Shown here: one piece after another, positions 23,846 to 37,300 of the stretch
How the letters are laid out: every line of letters starts with the position of its first letter
How positions within the stretch are numbered: position 1 is the first letter of the stretch
Notes under the pieces: model-generated
What the model saw: the letters and a program-made list of their open reading frames with translations, nothing else
Told to the model about the DNA's origin: nothing
Databases searched by the model: none
Source: Paragorgia papillata
Lineage: Eukaryota > Cnidaria > Anthozoa > Scleralcyonacea > Coralliidae
Direction of reading: 5' to 3'
NCBI GenBank assembly: GCA_035771165.1
Contig: JAWNZC010000114.1
Span: 312,501 to 376,500 of the forward strand
DNA length: 64,000 bases
Position numbers and translations under genes: made by a program

Positions 23846-24640
23846 TTCAGACCATCTCTCAAATTGAATATGGGTTATGTATGACAAGAAAATACAAATC
23901 TTGAAGGAAAAACTAAATCTAATATGTGTACTTGCAGTGAAATATATTGTTCCTTAATGAGATGATATCGAAACGTCGTTCTACAAATATTAATTTGATA
24001 TCGCCAATTTGTGTTCAAAGTTTAGCCAAGAATTTGGTTATTTTTCAAGGCACAGTGTCACGATGACGGAAACTTGAAAAAAACTTCGTGGACAAATTCA
24101 GCATGATTAAGATTATGATGAATGTCACACGCGTCAAAACTTGGACTAAATAGTCCGTAAGAAAACGCACTAATGACTTACTCCTTTAACGTTTTAAGAA
24201 TATTATTCCTTTCCTTTGCACACAAATATAATTTTTGTCTCGCGCAAAACTATTAATTAAGCGGTAATTTAATACCTGACGCTGTGCCTTTAATGGTAAA
24301 CGTTGAGGAAATTGCTATGTTAACGTATGCAAACAAGGCTAGGAATGCGTCAGTTTGTTTTCCGTTATGATTAATTTCGTTGGCTTCGTATAGTAAGTTG
24401 GTATTTTAGATTTAGTAAGTTGGTATTTTAGATTTAGTGGTATTGTAGAATAGTATTGTAGAATAGTGATTTGAAAACCGTGGCATGTTGAAAGAACTAG
24501 GCCTGTTTCTCGTCAAACTTGTCCAACCGCGTAACTCGTTTACCGATGTGAAACAAACAAAAACTTTGGTTTATTCTATAATTAACATTTGATTCGCAAA
24601 ATAAGTATTTTGGCGGGATCTATTAACTATACTCATTAGC
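23846..24640. other. Intergenic, AT-rich, no gene seen
   Basis: A 28-bp tandem duplication (AGTAAGTTGGTATTTTAGAT...) lies at 24390-24440, followed by two copies of TATTGTAGAATAG. Nothing else is supported. Confidence 0.45.
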
Positions 24641-24644
24641 TGGT

Positions 24645-24780
24645 TATAGTTAATAATTAATTCTAATTATTTCTAATTAAATCTTATTAATTCTAATTAA
24701 TTCTAATTAATTCTAATTAATTATAATTAGCTTTAATTAACGTTAATTAATTTTCATTAATTAATTAATTTACTTAACAA
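24645..24780. repeat. TTCTAATTAA 10-bp repeat
   Basis: Repeated TTCTAATTAA units, irregular at the edges and perfect near 24690-24720. Confidence 0.85.
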
Positions 24781-25430
24781 TGATTTAGGTATATTTAACT
24801 TTTAGTTATCGTGTTAATGTTAAATAATTGTTCTTAGGAATTAAACTTATTCGGTAAAGTGTTAATTTGATCCCAACGAAATAATTATTTAATTTATTGA
24901 TTTGACTTTAATCCGAACTGTTTCAGTACTACGCTGTTTTTTGTACTCTTTCTATACTCATATCTTATAATTAGGGGAATAACTTTTTACATTATTACGT
25001 TCACTAATTTCAACCGCGCGCAATGTATCCGAGAATTCGGGGACAAGTTGACGCAAGAAGCTCGGCTAGTCCTTGACAACATGTCACGTGGATTTTAATA
25101 AGAGCCCGCGATCAATAACTGCTTGGTATGTATCTCCTAGCGTATCTTATCGGATTCAACGTCACGCAAATGCGGTCTTCGTTAATCCTGTCAAGACACC
25201 TTAGAGTACACCCGTCTAGTTGTGCTCCGTGTAGGCCACTCAAGTAATGGGGCTTTGCGATGGAATCGGGCGGAACAGAAATACAGTTTAAATTATTTCT
25301 TAGCTCGTGTATTTTATAAAAGCTTGAATTATTATCTTTACTTTCTTTCGTTTACATTTGATTTGACAACATGTTTTTCAAACGAAGAAACGGCTTTGCG
25401 CCTTAGTTTAATTTGACAACGGTTTTACTC
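24781..25430. other. Intergenic, no gene seen
   Basis: No exon, RNA gene or repeat recognised. Short frames are AT-rich and featureless. Confidence 0.4.
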
Positions 25431-25436
25431 TTTTAA

Positions 25437-26217
25437 AGTACCTATGAAGTGGAAAATTTGTTGGCGTTTTTGTTGTTTCAATAAAAGGAGGAGCATCGTA
25501 GGAGCGAAAATTTCAAGAGAATTTAGCTTGTAGTCTTTGAGATATGAGCTATCAAATTTTGCCATGGCTAGTTCGTTTTTAGAGGAAATGTGGGCTTTCG
25601 GTAACAATGCCTTACTTATGACGTACGCAAATGGACATTGGACAACTGTCCCTAAAAACAATGGATTTCAGCATTAATGGTTCATTTGCGTACGTCATAA
25701 GGCATTGTTACCGAAAAGCCAAATTTTCTCAAAAATCGCACTATTCTTGGCAAACTTTAAAGTGCTTATATCCCTTGTGGGGATTTTACATATTCGCAAT
25801 CTTTGGGTTCTCCTGAGCAAAATTGCAATATATCTTGTCAGCCGAAAATTTCATCTTCATGGAGTTTTTCACTGTCAAAGTTACCGGATGTGATGTCACA
25901 AGAGGCATTCCAAAGCAGTTTTCTTTTGTTACTTGCCACAAAAATGCCTCTTGTGACATCACATCCGGTAACTTTGACAGTGAAAAACTCCATGAAGATG
26001 AAATTTTCGGCTGACAAGATATATTGCAATTTTGCCCAGGAGAACCCAAAGATTACGAATATGTAAAATCCCCACAAGTGATATAAGCACTTTAATAGTT
26101 AATAGCGCAAAGACCATACGCCAGATTATCTTGAAATTTTCAGTGAGTGCTCCTATCATGCTCCTCTGTTCATTAAAACAAGAAAAATGCCAACGCGTTT
26201 ACACTTCATGGACACTT
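25437..26217. mobile_element. Large foldback element containing a second palindrome
   Basis: Outer arms: CTATGAAGTG plus GTTGGCGTTTTTGTTGTTTC and TCAATAAAAGGAGGAGCAT at the left, matched by ATGCTCCTCTGTTCATTAAA, GAAAAATGCCAAC and CACTTCATGG at the right. Inner arms of about 150 bp (25757-25905 and 25944-26093) pair almost perfectly around a loop of about 40 bp, so both strands carry the same small reading frames. The left half also contains an independent palindrome at 25592-25720, with no counterpart on the right. Confidence 0.85.
25592..25720. mobile_element. Nested palindrome inside the foldback element
   Basis: GGCTTTCGGTAACAATGCCT plus TACTTATGACGTACGCAAAT pairs with ATTTGCGTACGTCATAAGGC and ATTGTTACCGAAAAGCC around a centre of about 50 bp. 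It breaks the symmetry of the larger element, which suggests a later insertion. Confidence 0.75.
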
Positions 26218-26219
26218 AA

Positions 26220-26956
26220 ATAAGAGTCTGTAGCTCTATATGTCGGATAACGAAACCACATTTTTCTTCTGAATTGCCAGAGAAATTGGTGATATATAGT
26301 GCGTGCTCCCTTAGAGCTACTTTTTGAGTTCTGGAATTAAATTTGAATTGCTATTAAGATTCCATCTGCATTGCGCTGTTTTTGACTGACCTAATATAAT
26401 ATATCTGTAAATTCGCGGCTGTAATGGTATATAAGTTAGTTAGTTTAAACAGTAAGCCAACGCATTATGTAATCGCTTTATACTGCGGCCCATTGCTGTT
26501 CCGAGAAGTCAAGTCATTTCTTTCGCATTTCTGTAAATCTCTATAGTTTGAGAAAAGCAAAATTCGAACTTAAAACACAAGCTTTGCTCGAGTGAAAATA
26601 ATATCTGAATTTACGCCAAGTCACTAATATAAGTTGGCTTAAGGCCGGTTTTGTTTCTTTTGCGGAGTAAATTAGTTTTTTCTGTCACCTTTTACCTATT
26701 ATCCATGTGTTTCTCTTTGAAATGTTTGCTTTTCTCCTCGCCCTCAATTTTTGGACCTTGTATAAGACTTTGTATAAGAACATTAAATAACTTTGTGTCG
26801 AACTTGACATTTTAGCTAGTAGGTAAACTGATTATGAATGGTCTTGACTTCTCGGGAATCATGGAATGACTACCAGTAAGGGTATCCATTAAAAATGAAA
26901 ATGTTTATCAGTGTCGTCTTTTTGTGTTTTAAAGCATAGGAATCTGAAACTTAAAG
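26220..26956. other. Intergenic, no gene seen
   Basis: AT-rich sequence without recognisable exons, RNA genes or repeats. Confidence 0.4.
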
Positions 26957-27762
26957 GGGAGGGAGGGAGGGAGGGAGGGAAGGGAGGGAGGGAGGGGAGG
27001 GAGGGAGGGAGGGAGGGAGGGGAGGAGGGAGGCAGGAAGGAAGGAAGCAAGGAAGCAAGGAAGGAAGGAAGGAAGGAAGGAAGGAAGGAAGGAAGGAAGG
27101 AAGGAAGGAAGGAAGGAAGGAAGGAAGGAAGGAAGGAAGGAAGGAAGGAAGGAAGGAAGGAAGGAAGGAAGGAAGGAAGGAAGGAAGGGAGGAGGGGAGG
27201 AGGGGAGGGAGGGAGGGAGGGAGGGAGGGAGGGGGAGGGAGGGGGAGGGAGGGAGGGAGGGGAGGGAGGGAGGGAGGGAGGGGAGGGAAGGAAGGAGGGA
27301 GGCAGGAACGAAGGAAGGAAGGAAGGAAGGAAGGAAGGAAGGAAGGAAGGAAGGAAGGAAGGAAGGAAGGAAGGAAGGAAGGAAGGAAGGAAGGAAGGAA
27401 GGAAGGAAGGAAGGAAGGAAGGAAAGGGAGGGAGGAGGGGAGGAAGGAAGGAAGGAAGGAAGGAAGGAAGGAAGGAAGGAAGGAAGGAAGGAAGGAAGGA
27501 AGGAAGGAAGGAAGGAAAGAAGGAAGGAAGGAAGGACGGAAGGAACGAGGGAGGGAGGGAAGGAAGGAAGGAAGGAAGGAAGGAAGGAAGGAAGGAAGGA
27601 AGGAAGGAAGGAAGGAAGGAAGGAAGGAAGGAAGGAAGGAAGGAAGGAAAGAAAGGGAGGGAGGAGGGGAGGGAGGGAGGGAGGGAGGGAGGGAGGGAGG
27701 GAGGGAGGGAGGGAGGGAGGGAGGAAGGAAGGAATGAAGGAAGGAAGGAAGGAAGGAAGATG
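26957..27762. repeat. Polypurine (GGGA/GGAA)n tract, 0.8 kb
   Basis: The plus strand is almost entirely A and G, with only about ten pyrimidines. Blocks of GGGA alternate with three long blocks of GGAA. The long KEGR-type frame on the plus strand and the FLPS-type frames on the minus strand are compositional artefacts. Confidence 0.96.
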
Positions 27763-27969
27763 AAAGAAGTATGACGGATAGACCAATCAGAGAGACCTGA
27801 GTAAGGTAAGTGTCGATCCCTTTCCAGTGATTGTGTTTATATTCATTTTTGATGCTCGGTCTCAATATATCTAGGTGAGTGTCACGTGACGTCTGGAAAA
27901 TCAGTTGATGTTTCATGTACATTTTTGTCTTTGTTTTCCTTTTGTTTTCGTTGGACTGGATTTCAGTGA
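27763..27969. other. Unique spacer before the satellite
   Basis: About 200 bp of non-repetitive sequence between the purine tract and the first satellite monomer. No gene seen. Confidence 0.5.
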
Positions 27970-29499
27970 GAACACTTCTACTTTTTCTTGGGACAGCAAG
28001 AAGAGAGAATGAGCTTCATTTTGACATATAGCAAGGCTGCTTAAAAGTAACGGAAGTTGTCTAAATTTCCCCCCCAATGTCAGCAACTACAATTAATAAA
28101 GATTTCTATTTTCGGCGCAATGTAATTGACAGTTTGGGCGTCTCGTTTTAAATGCGAATAACTCTTGAAACAGATCTGCGACACTTCTACTTTTTCCTGG
28201 GACAGCAAGAAGAGAGAATGAGCTTCATTTTGTCATATAGCCAGGCTGCTTAAAAGTAACGGAAGCTGTCAAAATTTTCCCCCCAATGTCGGCAACTACA
28301 ATTAATAAAGATTTCTATTTTCGGCGCAATGTAATTGACAGTTTGGGCGTCTTGTTTTAAATGCGAATAACTCTTGAACCAGATCTGCGACACTTCTACT
28401 TTTTCTTGGGACAGCAAGAAGAGAGAATGAGCTTCATTTTGTCATATAGCCAGGCTGCTTAAAAGTAACGGAAGCTGTCAAAATTTTCCCCCCAATGTCG
28501 GCAACTACAATTAATAAAGATTTCTATTTTCGGCGCAATGTAATTGACAGTTTGGGCGTCTCGTTTTAAATGCGAATAACTCTTGAACCAGACCTGCGAC
28601 ACTTCTACTTTTTCTTGGGACAGCAAGAAGAGGGAATGAGCTTCATTTTGTCATATAGCCAGGCTGCTTAAAAGTAACGGAAGCTGTCAAAATTTTCCCC
28701 CCAATGTCGGCAACTACAATTAATAAAGATTTCTATTTTCGGCGCAATGTAATTGACAGTTTGGGCGTCTTGTTTTAAATGCGAATAACTCTTGAACCAG
28801 ATCTGCGACACTTCTACTTTTTCTTGGGACAGCAAGAAGAGAGAATGAGCTTCATTTTGTCATATAGCCAGGCTGCTTAAAAGTAACGGAAGCTGTCAAA
28901 ATTTTCCCCCCAATGTTGGCAACTACAATTAATAAAGATTTCTATTTTCGGCGCAATGTAATTGACAGTTTGGGCGTCTTGTTTTAAATGCGAATAACTC
29001 TTGAACCAGATCTGCGACACTTCTACTTTTTCTTGGGACAGCAAGAAGAGAGAATGAGGTTCATTTTGTCATATAGCCAGGCTGCTTAAAAGTAACGGAA
29101 GCTGTCAAAATTTTCCCCCCAATGTCGGCAACTACAATTAATAAAGATTTCTATTTTCGGCGCAATGTAATTGACAGTTTGGGCGTCTTGTTTTAAATGC
29201 GAATAACTCTTGAACCAGATCTGCGACACTTCTACTTTTTCTTGGGACAGCAAGAAGAGAGAATGAGCTTCATTTTGTCATATAGCCAGGCTGCTTAAAA
29301 ATAACGGAAGCTGTCAAAATTTCCCCCCCAATGTCGGCAAGTACAATTAATAAAGATTTCTATTTTCGGCGCAATGTAATTGACAGTTTGGGCGTCTCGT
29401 TTTAAATGCGAATAACTCTTGAACCAGACCTGCGACACTTCTACTTTTTCTTGGGACAGCAAGAAGAGGGAATGAGCTTCATTTTGTCATATAGCCAGG

Positions 29500-31300
29500 C
29501 TGCTTAAAAGTAACGGAAGCTGTCAAAATTTTCCCCCCAATGTCGGCAACTACAATTAATAAAGATTTCTATTTTCGGCGCAATGTAATTGACAGTTTGG
29601 GCGTCTTGTTTTAAATGCGAATAACTCTTGAACCAGATCTGCGACACTTCTACTTTTTCTTGGGACAGCAAGAAGAGAGAATGAGCTTCATTTTGTCATA
29701 TAGCCAGGCTGCTTAAAAATAACGGAAGCTGTCAAAATTTTCCCCCCAATGTCGGCAACTACAATTAATAAAGATTTCTATTTTCGGCGCAATGTAATTG
29801 ACAGTTTGGGCGTCTCGTTTTAAATGCGAATAACTCTTGAACCAGACCTGCGACACTTCTACTTTTTCTTGGGACAGCAAGAAGAGGGAATGAGCTTCAT
29901 TTTGTCATATAGCCAGGCTGCTTAAAAGTAACGGAAGCTGTCAAAATTTTCCCCCCAATGTCGGCAACTACAATTAATAAAGATTTCTATTTTCGGCGCA
30001 ATGTAATTGACAGTTTGGGCGTCTTGTTTTAAATGCGAATAACTCTTGAACCAGATCTGCGACACTTCTACTTTTTCTTGGGACAGCAAGAAGAGAGAAT
30101 GAGCTGCATTTTGACATATAGGAAGGCTGTTTAAAAGTAACGGAAGCTCTCGAAATTTTCCCCCCAATGTCGGCAACTACAATTAATAAAGATTTCTATT
30201 TTCGGCGCAATGTAATTGACAGTTTGGGCGTCTCGTTTTAAATGCGAATAACTCTTGAACCAGACCTGCGACACTTCTACTTTTTCTTGGGACAGCAAGA
30301 AGAGGGAATGAGCTTCATTTTGTCATATAGCCAGGCTGCTTAAAAGTAACGGAAGCTGTCAAAATTTTCCCCCCAATGTCGGCAACTACAATTAATAAAG
30401 ATTTCTATTTTCGGCGCAATGTAATTGACAGTTTGGGCGTCTTGTTTTAAATGCGAATAACTCTTGAACCAGATCTGCGACACTTCTACTTTTTCTTGGG
30501 ACAGCAAGAAGAGAGAATGAGCTTCATTTTGTCATATAGCCAGGCTGCTTAAAAGTAACGGAAGCTGTCAAAATTTTCCCCCCAATGTTGGCAACTACAA
30601 TTAATAAAGATTTCTATTTTCGGCGCAATGTAATTGACAGTTTGGGCGTCTTGTTTTAAATGCGAATAACTCTTGAACCAGATCTGCGACACTTCTACTT
30701 TTTCTTGGGACAGCAAGAAGAGAGAATGAGGTTCATTTTGTCATATAGCCAGGCTGCTTAAAAGTAACGGAAGCTGTCAAAATTTTCCCCCCAATGTCGG
30801 CAACTACAATTAATAAAGATTTCTATTTTCGGCGCAATGTAATTGACAGTTTGGGCGTCTTGTTTTAAATGCGAATAACTCTTGAACCAGATCTGCGACA
30901 CTTCTACTTTTTCTTGGGACAGCAAGAAGAGAGAATGAGCTTCATTTTGTCATATAGCCAGGCTGCTTAAAAATAACGGAAGCTGTCAAAATTTTCCCCC
31001 CAATGTCGGCAACTACAATTAATAAAGATTTCTATTTTCGGCGCAATGTAATTGACAGTTTGGGCGTCTCGTTTTAAATGCGAATAACTCTTGAACCAGA
31101 CCTGCGACACTTCTACTTTTTCTTGGGACAGCAAGAAGAGGGAATGAGCTTCATTTTGTCATATAGCCAGGCTGCTTAAAAGTAACGGAAGCTGTCAAAA
31201 TTTTCCCCCCAATGTCGGCAACTACAATTAATAAAGATTTCTATTTTCGGCGCAATGTAATTGACAGTTTTTGCGTCTTGTTTTAAATGCGAATAACTCT
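29500..31300 (+). repeat. Satellite segment repeated at about 35-37 kb and 52-54 kb
   Basis: A rare monomer variant (CTGCATTTTGACATATAGGA then GCTCTCGAAA) at about 30103 is followed 480 bp later by AATGTTGGC and 625 bp later by AATGAGGTTC. The same three markers at the same spacing recur from about 35537 and 52462. The displacements are about 5433 bp (26 monomers) and 16928 bp (81 monomers). Confidence 0.7.
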
Positions 31301-34300
31301 TGAACCAGATCTGCGACACTTCTACTTTTTCTTGGGACAGCAAGAAGAGAGAATGAGCTTCATTTTGTCATATAGCCAGGCTGCTTAAAAGTAACGGAAG
31401 CTGTCAAAATTTTCCCCCCAATGTCGGCAACTACAATTAATAAAGATTTCTATTTTCGGCGCAATGTAATTGACAGTTTGGGCGTCTTGTTTTAAATGCG
31501 AATAACTCTTGAACCAGATCTGCGACACTTCTACTTTTTCTTGGGACAGCAAGAAGAGAGAATGAGGTTCATTTTGTCATATAGCCAGGCTGCTTAAAAG
31601 TAACGGAAGCTGTCAAAATTTTCCCCCCAATGTCGGCAACTACAATTAATAAAGATTTCTATTTTCGGCGCAATGTAATTGACAGTTTGGGCGTCTCGTT
31701 TTAAATGCGAATAACTCTTGAACCAGACCTGCGACACTTCTACTTTTTCTTGGGACAGCAAGAAGAGGGAATGAGCTTCATTTTGTCATATAGCCAGGCT
31801 GCTTAAAAGTAACGGAAGCCGTCAAAATTTTCCCCCCAATGTCGGCAACTACAATTAATAAAGATTTCTATTTTCGGCGCAATGTAATTGACAGTTTGGG
31901 CGTCTTGTTTTAAATGCGAATAACTCTTGAACCAGATCTGCGACACTTCTACTTTTTCTTGGGACAGCAAGAAGAGAGAATGAGCTTCATTTTGTCATAT
32001 AGCCAGGCTGCTTAAAAGTAACGGAAGCTGTCAAAATTTTCCCCCCAATGTCGGCAACTACAATTAATAAAGATTTCTATTTTCGGCGCAATGTAATTGA
32101 CAGTTTGGGCGTCTCGTTTTAAATGCGAATAACTCTTGAACCAGACCTGCGACACTTCTACTTTTTCTTGGGACAGCAAGAAGAGGGAATGAGCTTCATT
32201 TTGTCATATAGCCAGGCTGCTTAAAAGTAACGGAAGCTGTCAAAATTTTCCCCCCAATGTCGGCAACTACAATTAATAAAGATTTCTATTTTCGGCGCAA
32301 TGTAATTGACAGTTTGGGCGTCTCGTTTTAAATGCGAATAACTCTTGAACCAGACCTGCGACACTTCTACTTTTTCTTGGGACAGCAAGAAGAGGGAATG
32401 AGCTTCATTTTGTCATATAGCCAGGCTGCTTAAAAGTAACGGAAGCTGTCAAAATTTTCCCCCCAATGTCGGCAACTACAATTAATAAAGATTTCTATTT
32501 TCGGCGCAATGTAATTGACAGTTTGGGCGTCTTGTTTTAAATGCGAATAACTCTTGAACCAGATCTGCGACACTTCTACTTTTTCTTGGGACAGCAAGAA
32601 GAGAGAATGAGCTTCATTTTGTCATATAGCCAGGCTGCTTAAAAATAACGGAAGCTGTCAAAATTTTCCCCCCAATGTCGGCAACTACAATTAATAAAGA
32701 TTTCTATTTTCGGCGCAATGTAATTGACAGTTTGGGCGTCTTGTTTTAAATGCGAATAACTCTTGAACCAGATCTGCGACACTTCTACTTTTTCTTGGGA
32801 CAGCAAGAAGAGAGAATGAGGTTCATTTTGTCATATAGCCAGGCTGCTTAAAAGTAACGGAAGCTGTCAAAATTTTCCCCCCAATGTCGGCAACTACAAT
32901 TAATAAAGATTTCTATTTTCGGCGCAATGTAATTGACAGTTTGGGCGTCTTGTTTTAAATGCGAATAACTCTTGAACCAGATCTGCGACACTTCTACTTT
33001 TTCTTGGGACAGCAAGAAGAGAGAATGAGCTTCATTTTGTCATATAGCCAGGCTGCTTAAAAATAACGGAAGCTGTCAAAATTTTCCCCCCAATGTCGGC
33101 AACTACAATTAATAAAGATTTCTATTTTCGGCGCAATGTAATTGACAGTTTGGGCGTCTTGTTTTAAATGCGAATAACTCTTGAACCAGACCTGCGACAC
33201 TTCTACTTTTTCTTGGGACAGCAAGAAGAGAGAATGAGCTTCATTTTGTCATATAGCCAGGCTGCTTAAAAGTAACGGAAGCTGTCAAAATTTTCCCCCC
33301 AATGTCGGCAACTACAATTAATAAAGATTTCTATTTTCGGCGCAATGTAATTGACAGTTTGGGCGTCTTGTTTTAAATGCGAATAACTCTTGAACCAGAT
33401 CTGCGACACTTCTACTTTTTCTTGGGACAGCAAGAAGAGAGAATGAGCTTCATTTTGTCATATAGCCAGGCTGCTTAAAAGTAACGGAAGCTGTCAAAAT
33501 TTTCCCCCCAATGTCGGCAACTACAATTAATAAAGATTTCTATTTTCGGCGCAATGTAATTGACAGTTTGGGCGTCTTGTTTTAAATGCGAATAACTCTT
33601 GAACCAAATCTGCGACACTTCTACTTTTTCTTGGGACAGCAAGAAGAGAGAATGAGCTTCATTTTGTCATATAGCCAGGCTGCTTAAAAGTAACGGAAGC
33701 TGTCAAAATTTTCCCCCCAATGTCGGCAACTACAATTAATAAAGATTTCTATTTTCGGCGCAATGTAATTGACAGTTTGGGCGTCTCGTTTTAAATGCGA
33801 ATAACTCTTGAACCAGACCTGCGACACTTCTACTTTTTCTTGGGACAGCAAGAAGAGGAATGAGCTTCATTTTGTCATATAGCCAGGCTGCTTAAAAGTA
33901 ACGGAAGCTGTCAAAATTTTCCCCCCAATGTCGGCAACTACAATTAATAAAGATTTCTATTTTCGGCGCAATGTAATTGACAGTTTGGGCGTCTCGTTTT
34001 AAATGCGAATAACTCTTGAACCAGACCTGCGACACTTCTACTTTTTCTTGGGACAGCAAGAAGAGGGAATGAGCTTCATTTTGTCATATAGCCAGGCTGC
34101 TTAAAAGTAACGGAAGCTGTCAAAATTTTCCCCCCAATGTCGGCAACTACAATTAATAAAGATTTCTATTTTCGGCGCAATGTAATTGACAGTTTGGGCG
34201 TCTTGTTTTAAATGCGAATAACTCTTGAACCAGATCTGCGACACTTCTACTTTTTCTTGGGACAGCAAGAAGAGAGAATGAGCTTCATTTTGTCATATAG

Positions 34301-37300
34301 CCAGGCTGCTTAAAAGTAACGGAAGCTGTCAAAATTTTCCCCCCAATGTCGGCAACTACAATTAATAAAGATTTCTATTTTCGGCGCAATGTAATTGACA
34401 GTTTGGGCGTCTTGTTTTAAATGCGAATAACTCTTGAACCAGATCTGCGACACTTCTACTTTTTCTTGGGACAGCAAGAAGAGAGAATGAGGTTCATTTT
34501 GTCATATAGCCAGGCTGCTTAAAAGTAACGGAAGCTGTCAAAATTTTCCCCCCAATGTCGGCAACTACAATTAATAAAGATTTCTATTTTCGGCGCAATG
34601 TAATTGACACTTTGGGCGTCTTGTTTTAAATGCGAATAACTCTTGAACCAGATCTGCGACACTTCTACTTTTTCTTGGGACAGCAAGAAGAGAGAATGAG
34701 CTTCATTTTGTCATATAGCCAGGCTGCTTAAAAATAACGGAAGCTGTCAAAATTTTCCCCCCAATGTCGGCAACTACAATTAATAAAGATTTCTATTTTC
34801 GGCGCAATGTAATTGACAGTTTGGGCGTCTCGTTTTAAATGCGAATAACTCTTGAACCAGACCTGCGACACTTCTACTTTTTCTTGGGACAGCAAGAAGA
34901 GGGAATGAGCTTCATTTTGTCATATAGCCAGGCTGCTTAAAAGTAACGGAAGCTGTCAAAATTTTCCCCCCAATGTCGGCAACTACAATTAATAAAGATT
35001 TCTATTTTCGGCGCAATGTAATTGACAGTTTGGGCGTCTTGTTTTAAATGCGAATAACTCTTGAACCAGATCTGCGACACTTCTACTTTTTCTTGGGACA
35101 GCAAGAAGAGAGAATGAGCTTCATTTTGTCATATAGCCAGGCTGCTTAAAAATAACGGAAGCTGTCAAAATTTTCCCCCCAATGTCGGCAACTACAATTA
35201 ATAAAGATTTCTATTTTCGGCGCAATGTAATTGACAGTTTGGGCGTCTCGTTTTAAATGCGAATAACTCTTGAACCAGACCTGCGACACTTCTACTTTTT
35301 CTTGGGACAGCAAGAAGAGGGAATGAGCTTCATTTTGTCATATAGCCAGGCTGCTTAAAAGTAACGGAAGCTGTCAAAATTTTCCCCCCAATGTCGGCAA
35401 CTACAATTAATAAAGATTTCTATTTTCGGCGCAATGTAATTGACAGTTTGGGCGTCTTGTTTTAAATGCGAATAACTCTTGAACCAGATCTGCGACACTT
35501 CTACTTTTTCTTGGGACAGCAAGAAGAGAGAATGAGCTGCATTTTGGCATATAGGAAGGCTGTTTAAAAGTAACGGAAGCTCTCGAAATTTTCCCCCCAA
35601 TGTCGGCAACTACAATTAATAAAGATTTCTATTTTCGGCGCAATGTAATTGACAGTTTGGGCGTCTCGTTTTAAATGCGAATAACTCTTGAACCAGACCT
35701 GCGACACTTCTACTTTTTCTTGGGACAGCAAGAAGAGGGAATGAGCTTCATTTTGTCATATAGCCAGGCTGCTTAAAAGTAACGGAAGCTGTCAAAATTT
35801 TCCCCCCAATGTCGGCAACTACAATTAATAAAGATTTCTATTTTCGGCGCAATGTAATTGACAGTTTGGGCGTCTTGTTTTAAATGCGAATAACTCTTGA
35901 ACCAGATCTGCGACACTTCTACTTTTTCTTGGGACAGCAAGAAGAGAGAATGAGCTTCATTTTGTCATATAGCCAGGCTGCTTAAAAGTAACGGAAGCTG
36001 TCAAAATTTTCCCCCCAATGTTGGCAACTACAATTAATAAAGATTTCTATTTTCGGCGCAATGTAATTGACAGTTTGGGCGTCTTGTTTTAAATGCGAAT
36101 AACTCTTGAACCAGATCTGCGACACTTCTACTTTTTCTTGGGACAGCAAGAAGAGAGAATGAGGTTCATTTTGTCATATAGCCAGGCTGCTTAAAAGTAA
36201 CGGAAGCTGTCAAAATTTTCCCCCCAATGTCGGCAACTACAATTAATAAAGATTTCTATTTTCGGCGCAATGTAATTGACAGTTTGGGCGTCTTGTTTTA
36301 AATGCGAATAACTCTTGAACCAGATCTGCGACACTTCTACTTTTTCTTGGGACAGCAAGAAGAGAGAATGAGCTTCATTTTGTCATATAGCCAGGCTGCT
36401 TAAAAATAACGGAAGCTGTCAAAATTTTCCCCCCAATGTCGGCAACTACAATTAATAAAGATTTCTATTTTCGGCGCAATGTAATTGACAGTTTGGGCGT
36501 CTCGTTTTAAATGCGAATAACTCTTGAACCAGATCTGCGACACTTCTACTTTTTCTTGGGACAGCAAGAAGAGAAATGAGCTTCATTTTGTCATATAGCC
36601 AGGCTGCTTAAAAGTAACGGAAGCTGTCAAAATTTTTCCCCCCAATGTCGGCAACTACAATTAATAAAGATTTCTATTTTCGGCGCAATGTAATTGACAG
36701 TTTGGGCGTCTTGTTTTAAATGCGAATAACTCTTGAACCAGATCTGCGACACTTCTACTTTTTCTTGGGACAGCAAGAAGAGAGAATGAGCTTCATTTTG
36801 TCATATAGCCAGGCTGCTTAAAAGTAACGGAAGCTGTCAAAATTTTCCCCCCAATGTCGGCAACTACAATTAATAAAGATTTCTATTTTCGGCGCAATGT
36901 AATTGACAGTTTGGGCGTCTCGTTTTAAATGCGAATAACTCTTGAACCAGACCTGCGACACTTCTACTTTTTCTTGGGACAGCAAGAAGAGGGAATGAGC
37001 TTCATTTTGTCATATAGCCAGGCTGCTTAAAAGTAACGGAAGCTGTCAAAATTTTCCCCCCAATGTCGGCAACTACAATTAATAAAGATTTCTATTTTCG
37101 GCGCAATGTAATTGACAGTTTTTGCGTCTTGTTTTAAATGCGAATAACTCTTGAACCAGATCTGCGACACTTCTACTTTTTCTTGGGACAGCAAGAAGAG
37201 AGAATGAGCTTCATTTTGTCATATAGCCAGGCTGCTTAAAAGTAACGGAAGCTGTCAAAATTTTCCCCCCAATGTTGGCAACTACAATTAATAAAGATTT

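Noticed and set aside
25786..26077. Identical small proteins on both strands around 25.8-26.1 kb
   Set aside because: They are explained by the near-perfect palindrome; each strand reads the same arm.
26911..27922. KEGR-rich plus-strand frame and PSFLPSFL minus-strand frames of about 300 codons
   Set aside because: The polypurine GGAA/GGGA tract produces these automatically; several frames on both strands are open together.
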